Source: Madurella fahalii
Taxonomy: Eukaryota > Ascomycota > Sordariomycetes > Sordariales
Assembly (NCBI GenBank): GCA_029876055.1
Contig: CM056877.1
Coordinates: 1,054,001-1,118,000, forward strand
Length of the DNA stretch: 64,000 nucleotides
Reading direction: 5' to 3'
Part shown: piece by piece, positions 11,332-21,400 of the stretch
How the letters are laid out: each line of letters starts with the position of its first letter
Numbering within the stretch: the stretch's first letter is position 1
The notes under the pieces: generated by a model
What the model saw: the letters and a program-made list of their open reading frames with translations, nothing else
What the model was told of the DNA's origin: nothing
Databases searched by the model: none
Position numbers and translations under genes: made by a program

Positions 11332-14300
11332 ATGGATTACAACAGCGATGTCGACATGGATGTCGTCGGCAGTGACGAGGACGTCGCCTTCATCGGCATG
11401 GACGACGTGAGCAACTACAACCCTGAGAACATCCTGCCCGAGTCGCCCGCAATCATCGATAAGATCCGCCAGTGGCTTGATCCGACGCCGTACCGCCATG
11501 AGGGCGGCGAGTACCGCAGGCATCTCGCCTCCCATGCCGAGGGGACGGGCCAGTGGCTCACGGCCACCGAGGACTACCAGAAGTGGCACTCCGGCGCCGA
11601 CCACGGCCTGCTCTGGATCAAGGGAATCCCCGGCTCGGGCAAGAGCGTCTTCGCCGCAACGCTCGTGGATGCCCTGGCCCGCGAGGGCCATCCCGTGCTC
11701 TTCTTCTTCTTCCGCCAAATCATCGACGCGAACCACAAGCCGGTGCATCTGCTGCGCGACTGGCTCGACCAGGTCCTCGAGTACAGCCCGCCGCTGCAGA
11801 GGGACCTGAAGGTTTACGTAGACGAGGACCGCCCTGATCTGAACCGCGAACTCGAGAGTGTTGACATCGACGACCTCTGGAAGCATCTCAAGACGGCGCT
11901 GGGCTACATGCCCAGGGTGTACCTTGTTGCCGACGCCCTGGACGAGATGGACAAGGACAACGACGAGTTTCTGAGAGCCCTTGCGAGCCTCGGACTGTGG
12001 AGGCCGGCCGAGGTCAAGGTCCTCATCACGAGCCGTCCCGTCAGCACGGTCGAAGGCCCCCTCCGCGAGTTTCCGACACTCCGGATCCGGCTCGAGGAGC
12101 GTCTTGTCGACATGGACATTGCCACGTACGTTCAGCACGGCCTGGACACCTCCGCCATCTCGGCCGAAAATCGCGCCCTGATCAGGGAAGCCGTGCCCGG
12201 CCGCGCCAACGGCCTGTTCCTGTACGCCAAGCTGGCCATGGATGCCTTTCTCGAGCCCGGCGCCGACGTGCAACAAGTCTTGAAGGTGCTGCCCGCCGAC
12301 TTGAACGCTATGTATGCCGACCTGCTCCGCGAACACGCCCGAAGATCTGGCGTGCCCAGCGACGTCCAGCGTATCCTTCTGTGTTGGGTCACGCACGCTA
12401 CTCGTCCGCTTCGGCTAATCGAGATGGCAGAGATGATCAGCGTCACGCACAACGTAGCCGGATGCCGCGGCGATCTGAGGAGTGCCAAGGCCTTGGTGCG
12501 CGCAGCATGCGGACCGCTGCTCGAGATCCACCCCGACGAGACCGTCTCCGTAGTACACCATTCCCTCACCGAGTTTCTCCTGGGTTCAACGCGGCCTGTG
12601 GAAGATGCAACGTCGTTTCCGATCCTGATGCCCGGCCCGACTCATGAACAACTAGCCGTCTCCTGCATCCAGTACCTGCTGTCGTCCGGATGTCTGGAGG
12701 GCTACGGACATGTCCATAATACCCACGGCGACAGCTTGTGGCACGCCTCGGCCTGGAAGTCCCGCAACAGCCTGAAGCTCGAGTTCCCGTTCGCCGAGTA
12801 CGCCTCCAAGAACTGGCCTCTTCACGCCGCAAAGGCTGCGAGTGCCGGTTCGGAGTTTGCCACGTTGCTCCCGGCCGTGGACAGCTTCCTCACACCAGGC
12901 GAGAGGCTCAGCGCCTGGCTCGACTTGGAATGGAAGCCGCTTGCGACCAAGGGCGTCACACCCTATCATATTGCAGCCAGATATGGCCTGACCCCCTATC
13001 TCGGACATCTCATTAGACGAGATGGTAGTACTGCAAACGTTGACCGTGTTGACGCCATGGACCAGACGCCATTGTTCCATGCAGCCTCGACAGGCCACGG
13101 CGCGGCGGTCGAGCTGCTTCTTTCCGCCGGGGCTGACCCGGATCGGGACAACACGCATGGACACAAGCCCTTGCACCGCGCGGCAGCCAATAACCACGCC
13201 GACGTCGTGACGCTTCTCCTAGCTGCTGGAGTGCACCCCTTGACAGGAAAGACGCGCGAGAACCCAGGCCGCCGATGCGGCAACGCGCCGCGAACCGCTG
13301 GCCAGACGCCGCTGATGTACGCCTGCGAAGCGGGGCACGTGGCGGCCGTCGAGGCCTTTCTCCCGTACATCAAGAAAGCCGACACGGTTCAGCGAGCGCT
13401 CGACTGGGCTTCCAGGGCAGCCAAGCCAAATGTAGTAAAGCTTCTCATCCAACACCCTAGTGTCGACGTCAACGCCAAGGTACGAGGGGACACAGCCCTC
13501 TTCAACGCGTGTAAGAGCTCCGACATCGAGTCTATGGAGGCGCTTCTCGCGGCCGGGGCGGATGCTACTATCTTGTGCAACGACAGCGGCTACGAATTCG
13601 CAGGCATCCGTCTCCGCGCCGGTGCCAGGCCTTTGGCGGTCTCTCCCCTTGAGGCCTTTTGTAAGTCGTTGGGCTCTCCGCGACGTCACGAGCGTCACGA
13701 GCGTCACGGTACAAAATCACGGATGGGACCCGAAGAGCTCCAATACGGTCTAGAACTGCTCCTCCGGGCCGGAGCTGATATCAATCGACGTGACTCTTGT
13801 CTTGAAACCCCTCTACACCATGCCGCCAGCAATCCCGCTCTTGTGCGCCTCCTCTTGGCTGCCGGCGCCGATCCGACTGCCGAGTCAAGCGATGGCAGCA
13901 CCCTTCTACACACTCACTTCCGGGACCAAGAAGGGCTCGATATCGTCAGACTACTTGTCGAGGAAGGGAAGGCCGACATCAACAAACGCCGGCTCGTGGA
14001 TGGGAAGACGCCCCTTTCCGTGTTCGTTTCCGCCCTGGATGACATTCATGGATTCAAGGGCCTCGACTTTGTCTTGCGTTTCATCAAAGAATTCCGCCCC
14101 GACCCCACCATTGCGGACGATAACGGTAATACTCCCCTTCACCTCGCGGCTTCGCTCAAATTCGAGAGATTGCAGACTAGGGTAGTCGACGCCCTTCTCT
14201 CCTCTGGTGCGAGGGTCGACCAACGAAACCGCCACGGCGATCTGGCGATCCACGTTGCTCACGAGACATCCATCATTGAACTTCTCGTAAGTCGGGGGGC

Positions 14301-17300
14301 CGACCTCGAGGCTCAGGACGGCAGCGGCGCGACGCCGTTGATGCGAAGGCTGACGGCGCTGGACTCGCGCACCAATCTCGAGGACGTGGTCCGTCTTCTG
14401 AAACTGGGTGCGAGGCTTGACACGAGGGACTTTAGGGGCCGCACCCCCCTCCACCAAGCCGTGGCCCAGACATTGCGCAGCCGCCGTGCAATCCCTGTCA
14501 CCGTGTTGAAGCACTTGCTGAGCCTCGGCCTAGACCCCAAAGTGGTTGATGGCGCCGGGAACACGCTGCTGCACGAACTTGTGCAACACCATTCACATCG
14601 CTGCCCCGGCACCTGCATTTCGGTTTTCGAGGACTTGGTTCGTCGTGGCGTAGACCCGGACTCTGTCAACTACGCCGGTCAAACTGTGCTCCATGTTGCT
14701 CTCGGCAAGCAAGGTCCCCTCCACGCGGCCATTGTCGCGGCGTGTAAGAATAGCATCGATGTTGCCGACAGCAAAGGCGTGCGCCCGATACACATTGCCG
14801 TTGACACATCCCAGGCTGCCGTGTCCGAACTGGTGGCTGCCGGTGCCGATGTTTCGGCTCCGACGCACGAGGGCCTGACCCCTCTACACATTGCAGCCCG
14901 ATGCCGGCAGAGCAACATCGTCGGCATGCTGCTTGAGGCCATCAACGCGACCGCCGACCACAGAGACGCTGCCAGAGCCGTTATCGATGCAGTTGACAGG
15001 GACGGACGCACGCCTCTCTATTACGCCTGCCTGTCCGGACGTCCGGAGACCGTCGCGCTGCTTCTGGAGGCGGGCGCAGAGGTGGCGCGTCGCACCGGGG
15101 AACTCGTCGAGGCCTGTGTGAACTTCGAGGTGGCGGAGAAGGGGGAAGGTTTGGCCACCGCGAGCAGATCAGCAATGCCGCTCCGCTTCGCAGATCTCCA
15201 ACTCCCAAACTATGATCACTGGAGCACCCGTATCGACGACATTCTCTCCATGCTTGTTGACCACGGTCTCGGATTGTCCGGGGAAAATGCGTACGGCTTA
15301 ACACACCTGCGACTAGCTCTGCGCAACCCAGCCCACTCGTGTCCGGACCATACAGTCCGATCTTTCTATAAGCTGAAGGCCCAGCTCGCTGGTGACGCCC
15401 CCTCGAGCGGCTCATTACCAGATCCGGCAGGACCTCTTCTGCCACCGAACATGCACTTCGTCCGCCGATGGGCTGAGATACGATGCGAGGCGGCCGCTCG
15501 CGTGTTCGAGGAGGTGGATCTCGTTTCACGGGCCAAGGGAAACCCCCAGCATCAGGCACAGTTGCTGCTCGAGCTTCTCGCCAGGCGTGAATTCGACCTC
15601 GTAGAAGCAGCATGCAAACCCGGAGGGTTTGATCCGTCTCTCGACTGTTACAACGGGTGGACCTTATTACACGCCCTGGTTGCGCTCGGCCACGCTTCCC
15701 TCCTGGCCAAGGTTGCGATCCAGGACGACGTCAAGCGGATCGACAACGTCGAGTGGCGCAAGAAGCAGGAGAACCCAAACAACGGCAGGGCTAATCGTAC
15801 CGGTCAGGACCCCGTATTGCCGCTTGTCGTGGCGGCCTGCAAACGCGAGCTCCCCAACATGAGCGTACTGCGCTTCCTGGTCGAGCAGATGAACGCTTCC
15901 GTTGACGCTTACGAGCTGACTAATGGTATATTCCGGAGAGAGACGGGCGAGTACGAATATTCTGCGGGGGATTCACCTCTGCATGTCCTTGCCAGTGGGA
16001 AGCAGTGGTGGCAAGTCAGCGAAGCCCTTCCCTATCTCCTGTCGCGAAAGCCAGACCTCGAAGCCCGTGACCGCAATGGCGATACGCCTCTGCACAGGGC
16101 GCTCAATATCCTGAATCAGGAAACTGGCCCTTTTCACAGACAAGCAGTGAAGCTTTTGGTTGCAGCAGGCGCCGACGTCAACTCCATCACGAACAACAAC
16201 AAGACCCCCCTTAGCCTGGCATTGACCGACATCAAGCTCATCCACTTACTCATTGCCAACGGCGCAAAGGTGACGGCAGAAGCCGTGTTCGGGGCCATTG
16301 AGAGGGAACAAGTCGACGTTCTAGACGCGCTTCTCTCTGCAGGCGGCGGTGTCGACCCAGATAGGCTTCGAACCAAGCCCACAAAGACCTGGACACAATA
16401 CGTTGGGCTCGCCGGACCGGGCTACCACCTGCGGCAGCGCGGGAGGCACGCGCTGCATTACGCCGCAACGCGGCACGGAAAACGCATCCGGAGCGCCGAG
16501 CGGGAACGCGAGTTACGCAAGAAGACGATAGACATGATGAGGATCCTTCTGGCTCACGGGGCGAGCCCCTTGGACGAGTTCGGGATTTTCAAGTCTGAGG
16601 CTCTGAAACACGACCAAGAGACCACCGCTGTTGACCACGCGGAGGGAGAGCCGCCCGAGTCCGAGTTGCAATATGTCACTGTAGCCCATGAAGTCCTATC
16701 GGAGGGCGGCACGATCGAGCCGTTCCTCGAGATCCCAACCCTCGACCTCGAGCACCGCAACAATAGAGGGGAAACCCTCCTGCTCGCTGCCTGCACGGAT
16801 CTGGGAACCTTTTGCAGCACCGTGGACCTAACTACCCTCACCCAAGACGCAACACCAGCAGCAGCGCCCTTCCTCATCGACTACCTCCTTCAGCGCGGCG
16901 CCGACCCCACCGCCCGCGACAACAAGGGCCGCAATGCCCTCCACCTTGCCCTGGACTCGGCCCGAACCGTTCGTCTCGAGAAGTGGAACACGATCCACGC
17001 CGGCTTCCTATCCGCGTTCTTCTCGCTCCTCTCCAGAGCCCCCTCCCTCACCAACCAGCCCGACGACAGAGGCCGAACCCCGCTCCACGTGGCCCTCCAG
17101 GCCCTGGAGACAGGCTTGCTCGACCCGCCCGCTTCCGGCATCAGCAGCACCAGCGACGCCGACAACACCACCACCACCACCACCACCACCACCACTACTA
17201 CTACTAGTACTGTTACTATTACCCCAAGCATAGCCGAGACCATCATCAGCTGCCTGCTCGCCGCCGGCGCCGATCCGCGCGCGGTGGACGGGGAGGGCAA

Positions 17301-17886
17301 CACGGCGCTGCACTTCCTGGCGCGGACGCTGAACGTGCACCGGGCGAGCGCGGGGCTGTTCCGGCGGTTCGCAGGGGAGTTTGGGGTTGGGGTGGAGGCG
17401 CGGAACGCGCGGGGGGAGACGGCGGCGCTGTTTGGGGCGCTGGAGGGGACGGGGCGGCGGCGGGGGGGCCGGTGGAGGGCGTGGCAGGCGGGGCGGGCGG
17501 GGCGGGCGGAGGACGGGGCGTGGCGAGTGTTGGAGGAGGCCGGGGCGGACCTCGCGGCGCGCGACTACGCCGGGCGCGGCCTGCTGCACCGCGCGGCCGA
17601 GAGCGGGCGGTGGTGGCGCGAGTACAGGACGCTAGTGCGGAAGGGGCTGGATCCGATGCAGCTGGATGCCAAGGAGCGGACGAGCGTGGATGTGGCAGCG
17701 GCATGTGGGAATGAGAAGGTGTTGGCCATGTTTGAGAAGGACGGTGCCGACGGGAAGAGGAAGATGAAGAGAGACGGGGAAGAGGAGGCGGAGGAGGAGG
17801 AGGAAGAGGATGATGATGATGATTATTATGAAAATAATGCTGGCACCTACAACGACTACGACGACGACGACGACGAATACTACTAG
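11332..17886 (+). CDS. NACHT-ankyrin repeat protein (NLR-like STAND protein)
   Basis: A single-exon 2184-residue protein. The N-terminal segment (WLDPTPYRHEGGEYRRHL...GTGQWL) is the usual linker before fungal NACHT domains. The Walker A motif GIPGSGKS is at residues 98-105, and a Walker B-like VADALDEMD lies near residue 200. From about residue 540 to 2140 the protein is an extended series of ankyrin repeats (TPLHxAA, LLxAGADP patterns). A poly-threonine run (about residues 1944-1963) interrupts the array, and the tail is strongly acidic (E/D tracts, then DYDDDDDEYY). In fungi such STAND proteins are linked to non-self recognition and heterokaryon incompatibility; no N-terminal HET, Patatin or other effector domain is visible, so the output is unknown. 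The opposite strand carries long open frames that are shadows. The lack of introns across 6.5 kb contrasts with the neighbours. Confidence 0.9.
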   Translation: MDYNSDVDMDVVGSDEDVAFIGMDDVSNYNPENILPESPAIIDKIRQWLDPTPYRHEGGEYRRHLASHAEGTGQWLTATEDYQKWHSGADHGLLWIKGIPGSGKSVFAATLVDALAREGHPVLFFFFRQIIDANHKPVHLLRDWLDQVLEYSPPLQRDLKVYVDEDRPDLNRELESVDIDDLWKHLKTALGYMPRVYLVADALDEMDKDNDEFLRALASLGLWRPAEVKVLITSRPVSTVEGPLREFPTLRIRLEERLVDMDIATYVQHGLDTSAISAENRALIREAVPGRANGLFLYAKLAMDAFLEPGADVQQVLKVLPADLNAMYADLLREHARRSGVPSDVQRILLCWVTHATRPLRLIEMAEMISVTHNVAGCRGDLRSAKALVRAACGPLLEIHPDETVSVVHHSLTEFLLGSTRPVEDATSFPILMPGPTHEQLAVSCIQYLLSSGCLEGYGHVHNTHGDSLWHASAWKSRNSLKLEFPFAEYASKNWPLHAAKAASAGSEFATLLPAVDSFLTPGERLSAWLDLEWKPLATKGVTPYHIAARYGLTPYLGHLIRRDGSTANVDRVDAMDQTPLFHAASTGHGAAVELLLSAGADPDRDNTHGHKPLHRAAANNHADVVTLLLAAGVHPLTGKTRENPGRRCGNAPRTAGQTPLMYACEAGHVAAVEAFLPYIKKADTVQRALDWASRAAKPNVVKLLIQHPSVDVNAKVRGDTALFNACKSSDIESMEALLAAGADATILCNDSGYEFAGIRLRAGARPLAVSPLEAFCKSLGSPRRHERHERHGTKSRMGPEELQYGLELLLRAGADINRRDSCLETPLHHAASNPALVRLLLAAGADPTAESSDGSTLLHTHFRDQEGLDIVRLLVEEGKADINKRRLVDGKTPLSVFVSALDDIHGFKGLDFVLRFIKEFRPDPTIADDNGNTPLHLAASLKFERLQTRVVDALLSSGARVDQRNRHGDLAIHVAHETSIIELLVSRGADLEAQDGSGATPLMRRLTALDSRTNLEDVVRLLKLGARLDTRDFRGRTPLHQAVAQTLRSRRAIPVTVLKHLLSLGLDPKVVDGAGNTLLHELVQHHSHRCPGTCISVFEDLVRRGVDPDSVNYAGQTVLHVALGKQGPLHAAIVAACKNSIDVADSKGVRPIHIAVDTSQAAVSELVAAGADVSAPTHEGLTPLHIAARCRQSNIVGMLLEAINATADHRDAARAVIDAVDRDGRTPLYYACLSGRPETVALLLEAGAEVARRTGELVEACVNFEVAEKGEGLATASRSAMPLRFADLQLPNYDHWSTRIDDILSMLVDHGLGLSGENAYGLTHLRLALRNPAHSCPDHTVRSFYKLKAQLAGDAPSSGSLPDPAGPLLPPNMHFVRRWAEIRCEAAARVFEEVDLVSRAKGNPQHQAQLLLELLARREFDLVEAACKPGGFDPSLDCYNGWTLLHALVALGHASLLAKVAIQDDVKRIDNVEWRKKQENPNNGRANRTGQDPVLPLVVAACKRELPNMSVLRFLVEQMNASVDAYELTNGIFRRETGEYEYSAGDSPLHVLASGKQWWQVSEALPYLLSRKPDLEARDRNGDTPLHRALNILNQETGPFHRQAVKLLVAAGADVNSITNNNKTPLSLALTDIKLIHLLIANGAKVTAEAVFGAIEREQVDVLDALLSAGGGVDPDRLRTKPTKTWTQYVGLAGPGYHLRQRGRHALHYAATRHGKRIRSAERERELRKKTIDMMRILLAHGASPLDEFGIFKSEALKHDQETTAVDHAEGEPPESELQYVTVAHEVLSEGGTIEPFLEIPTLDLEHRNNRGETLLLAACTDLGTFCSTVDLTTLTQDATPAAAPFLIDYLLQRGADPTARDNKGRNALHLALDSARTVRLEKWNTIHAGFLSAFFSLLSRAPSLTNQPDDRGRTPLHVALQALETGLLDPPASGISSTSDADNTTTTTTTTTTTTTSTVTITPSIAETIISCLLAAGADPRAVDGEGNTALHFLARTLNVHRASAGLFRRFAGEFGVGVEARNARGETAALFGALEGTGRRRGGRWRAWQAGRAGRAEDGAWRVLEEAGADLAARDYAGRGLLHRAAESGRWWREYRTLVRKGLDPMQLDAKERTSVDVAAACGNEKVLAMFEKDGADGKRKMKRDGEEEAEEEEEEDDDDDYYENNAGTYNDYDDDDDEYY
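17166..17220 (+). repeat. ACC/ACT trinucleotide repeat (poly-Thr) in the ankyrin array
   Basis: About 18 tandem ACC/ACT codons encode a threonine run between two ankyrin repeats. Such coding microsatellites are prone to length change without breaking frame. Confidence 0.9.
17785..17885 (+). repeat. GAG/GAT/GAC repeats encoding the acidic tail
   Basis: Purine-rich trinucleotide tracts encode the terminal E/D-rich and Y-containing tail of the NACHT-ankyrin protein. Confidence 0.8.
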
Positions 17887-18489
17887 AAGGGTGATTAGTA
17901 TCGTCAAGCGCAGATAGCTCGGTTGGATGGCGGTATGGCGGCAGATAAGTACATAAAATACGATGCGAATAACGGCTAGGATGAGAAGGGTCTTTTGTCC
18001 CCCCGTCTCCGTCGTCACGGAACTCGCCGAGTCCTGATGGACCAGATATTCCTGTTTGTCGTCGTCGTCGTCATCATCATCATCATCATCATCTTCATCA
18101 TCAACCCCTTGTGTTCGTAACATCCATGGCCCATACTTCAAGGCGGCTGCTACCACCAGAGTCCAAAAGAACAATCTCACAGCTATTATGTATCTACTTA
18201 AAAACACTACCCATGATATGATGCAATGATGGGACAGGACACCAAGGAAATGCAAATACAAAAACCAAAGGAAAGACTCAACATTGTCTTTTTCCTTTCC
18301 CACAGTGGAAGCACCCAAACTAAAGTGTTTAACCCCCTTCTCTTTACAGGATGGACAAACAATGCAACCATTAAATTACTAGTTCAGTTCTTTGGCCTCA
18401 ATCCAGTTACTCTCCCAAACCAAAAAGACTTGCGCTGTAAAAACAACAATCCAAAGAGGGAAAACAGACATCGCCGCTGGTAAGCAAGC
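17887..18489. other. Intergenic 3' region between NACHT-ankyrin and class V chitin synthase
   Basis: Convergent 3' flanks. It contains a GTC/ATC microsatellite at about 18058-18112. No gene is seen. Confidence 0.6.
18058..18112. repeat. GTC/ATC trinucleotide microsatellite
   Basis: Tandem GTC units followed by ATC units, in noncoding DNA. Confidence 0.9.
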
Positions 18490-21400
18490 TTACAACTGCC
18501 CCGACAGAATCGCTGTGGTTGCTATAAAATTCAAAAAACGTCAGCCATCAAACATCGTCATCGTCATCGTCATCAAACGAACAAAGAGAAAACTTACCAT
18601 TGTTGATATACGCCCTCCTCGAATCGAGCGGCACCCCAAACCTCCTCTCCAACTCCTGCTTCACCCCCTTCTTAGTAACCGTCATCAGGTCCGCGGTCCT
18701 AAGAATCTCCCGGATCTCTGCCAGCAGCGCGTCGTCGCTCGGCATGCCCGCCAGGTTCGCGGTCCCGAGATCCTGCTGTGACCCGCTCTGGCCTAGGAAC
18801 TGGGACCCACCGAACTGACTGGCCCTGTTGCCTGGCATCATGAGCATCTCGGAAGCGGCGAGCGACATCCTGCTCGGTGCCGCCGGCATGGGTGGTATGA
18901 AGCCGCCCGCAATGGACCCAGGCCGGCTAGGTGTGTATCCGCCGTACTCGGAGACGGCTGCGTTCTGGCGCGTGGCATACGAGTAGCCCGAGATCTCGGA
19001 GCGGGCGTCGTCGCGCGACGTCTGCGCCTCCCATAGCTCGGCCTGGTACTCCTCCCACTTCTTGCGGGGGATGCTCGCTGGATCGAACTTGCCCTCGTCC
19101 GAAATGACAACCTTCTTGCCCCTCTCGCCGGCCACGACACGCGTGTTGCCCCAGTTGAAGTCGTCCATGTGCCAGAAGGCGTAGAGCGGCAGGCCGAAGC
19201 TGAAGACGGGGATGGCGAGCACGTACAGGATCATCCAGCCGATCATCTCCCACTTGCGGCGCAGGATGAAGATGATGGCCTGCAGACCGTAGATGGCGCC
19301 GAGCAGGACGAAGGCCGTGATGGGCACCACCGTCGCCCGTTGCGTCACCATGACGATGAGGTAGACAATGTACGCGATGGTGACGGGCTGGACGACGGTT
19401 GAGAGCAGGTCGATAAAGACGATGAAGCGCATGCTGAAGCAGCAGAAACCGCACAGCTGGTTCAGGGGGATGAGCTCCATCAGGTTGTGAACAGTCGAGT
19501 TGATCCAGCGGCGGCGCTGCGAGAGGAACACTTTCCACGAGTCGGGGGCGATCGTCCACGCATGCGCCCGGAAGATGTACTTGGTCTTGTACCGGGAATG
19601 GAACTTGAGCAGCAGCGTCGTGAGGAAACGGTCTTCGCCTAGGTGCAGCAGGTTCTTCATGTGCAGAGTGTCGACACGGATGGTCGAGTACGCCTCGACG
19701 ACCTCGCGGCTGACGAAGAGCGGCTTGCCGGTTTCGGCTGCGCGGATCCGGTACATGGAGAAACAGCCGGGCAAGCACGTCACGGAGCCGAACAGCGACT
19801 CAAACGCCTTGGATAGGTTGTGCGAGATGTAGTACTCGTACACTTGGATCATGGTGACAAACGACGACTTGGCGTTGGTCAGGGCCGTCTCACCGCACAC
19901 GGCGATCAGGCGCGTATCGTCAATGAAGGCCGACACCATGCGCGTCGCCGAATCGGGCGCCACGACCGTATCCGCGTCGATCTGCAGCAGATACTCGTAG
20001 AAGGTGGGGTTGACGCCGATGATGTTGCGGATCTGGTGGTACATCTCGAGCTCGAGCGGGCTCATGGGCAGGTTGTAATGCACGCGGTTGAGGAAGCGCA
20101 TCAGGATCATCTGCGAGTCACGCTTGCCACGGTTGCCCGGGCGAGACACCTCGGACGGCTTGCCGACCTTGACCACGACGAGGAAGGGCACGATGTGGCC
20201 CTGCACTTCGTACAGACCCGAGTACACCTTGCCCATGTTGTGCTGCTTGAGACCCTCGCCCAGCGACTCGAAGCTGAGGGGCTCTGGGTCGACCGCCTCG
20301 GACACGCCCAGAATATCAAGCACGATGCGCGGCGTGGGCCGGTCGTTGCCCTGACCGATAATCATGCCGTCGCAGACAATGACCAGCAGCTTGCGCTTGT
20401 CGTCGTAGCGCATGCGCGCCGCCGAATCGATGGCGCGCCGCAGCGACTCCTCATCTTCGGTATATGCGGGGATCTGACACATGATGAACTTGTCGAGGTT
20501 CTCGGGCATATTCTTGGTGCCAAACTGGAGCGCCGCGAAGAACTTGAAGGCGATAACGCTGGCGAGAAGGACCGACACTGCCAGCACTAGGTACTCGGCA
20601 AACTTGCACTGCACCGAGCTGCGGGTATCCACGTCGGCCACGTAGAACAGATTGTCCAGGCACAACTGCATCCTCCTCTTCATCTCACGGTCGATGCCGA
20701 GGGAGTGCCAGAGCGCCGTTATGTCATCGCCCGATCTCTGCTGGAACAGATCCACCACGAGCTGGTGCATAAAGTTGACCGCATCCGGGTTTGTCGGCTC
20801 CGGCGCTCCCGGGGGGTTTTGCTGCCGCCGCCCGTTCATGACGTACGTGGTGAGGTCGTAGACGCGGTTGTTGAGGATGGCGATAGTCTGCTTCTGTTCG
20901 CTGAGCGTGCGCACGTACTCGGCCGAGTAGCCAATATTGCCGACCTTGTAGTTGGCCCGTAGCATCCTCATCCTCTGCGAGAACCAGTCGGGCCGGCTGT
21001 CGTTGGTGAAGTGCCGGAAGTCATGGTACCGCGCGTTGAGATCCTGGCTGCTGATGACGGCCGCCGAGCCCGTGATGTTTGTGCTCTTGTAGTCGAGCAG
21101 GACGGCCGGGTCAATTCTGCCGTTCTGGCCCTCGCAGAGGGCCGATACCTGCACGGGGAACAGCGAGGTGATGTCGAGGCCACCGTACTGCGTGAGCATC
21201 CTTTCCGGCAAGTAAGGAGGGTAGTGGCGCCTCGTGAAAGCGCCAATATCGAAGATCTGGCCGCGGATCGAGGCGTATGCGGCGCGGCCGTCCTTTCCGT
21301 CGTGACGCGCCATCTCTTCTGGACTGTAGACGTACTGGCGGGGGCAAATCAACATGGGGAAGACGACGATGAAGAAGGCGGCCACCAGACAGCTGAACCA

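Noticed and set aside
11188..12396. 402-codon open frame on the minus strand
   Set aside because: Opposite the NACHT domain of the plus-strand gene; a GC-rich codon-bias shadow.
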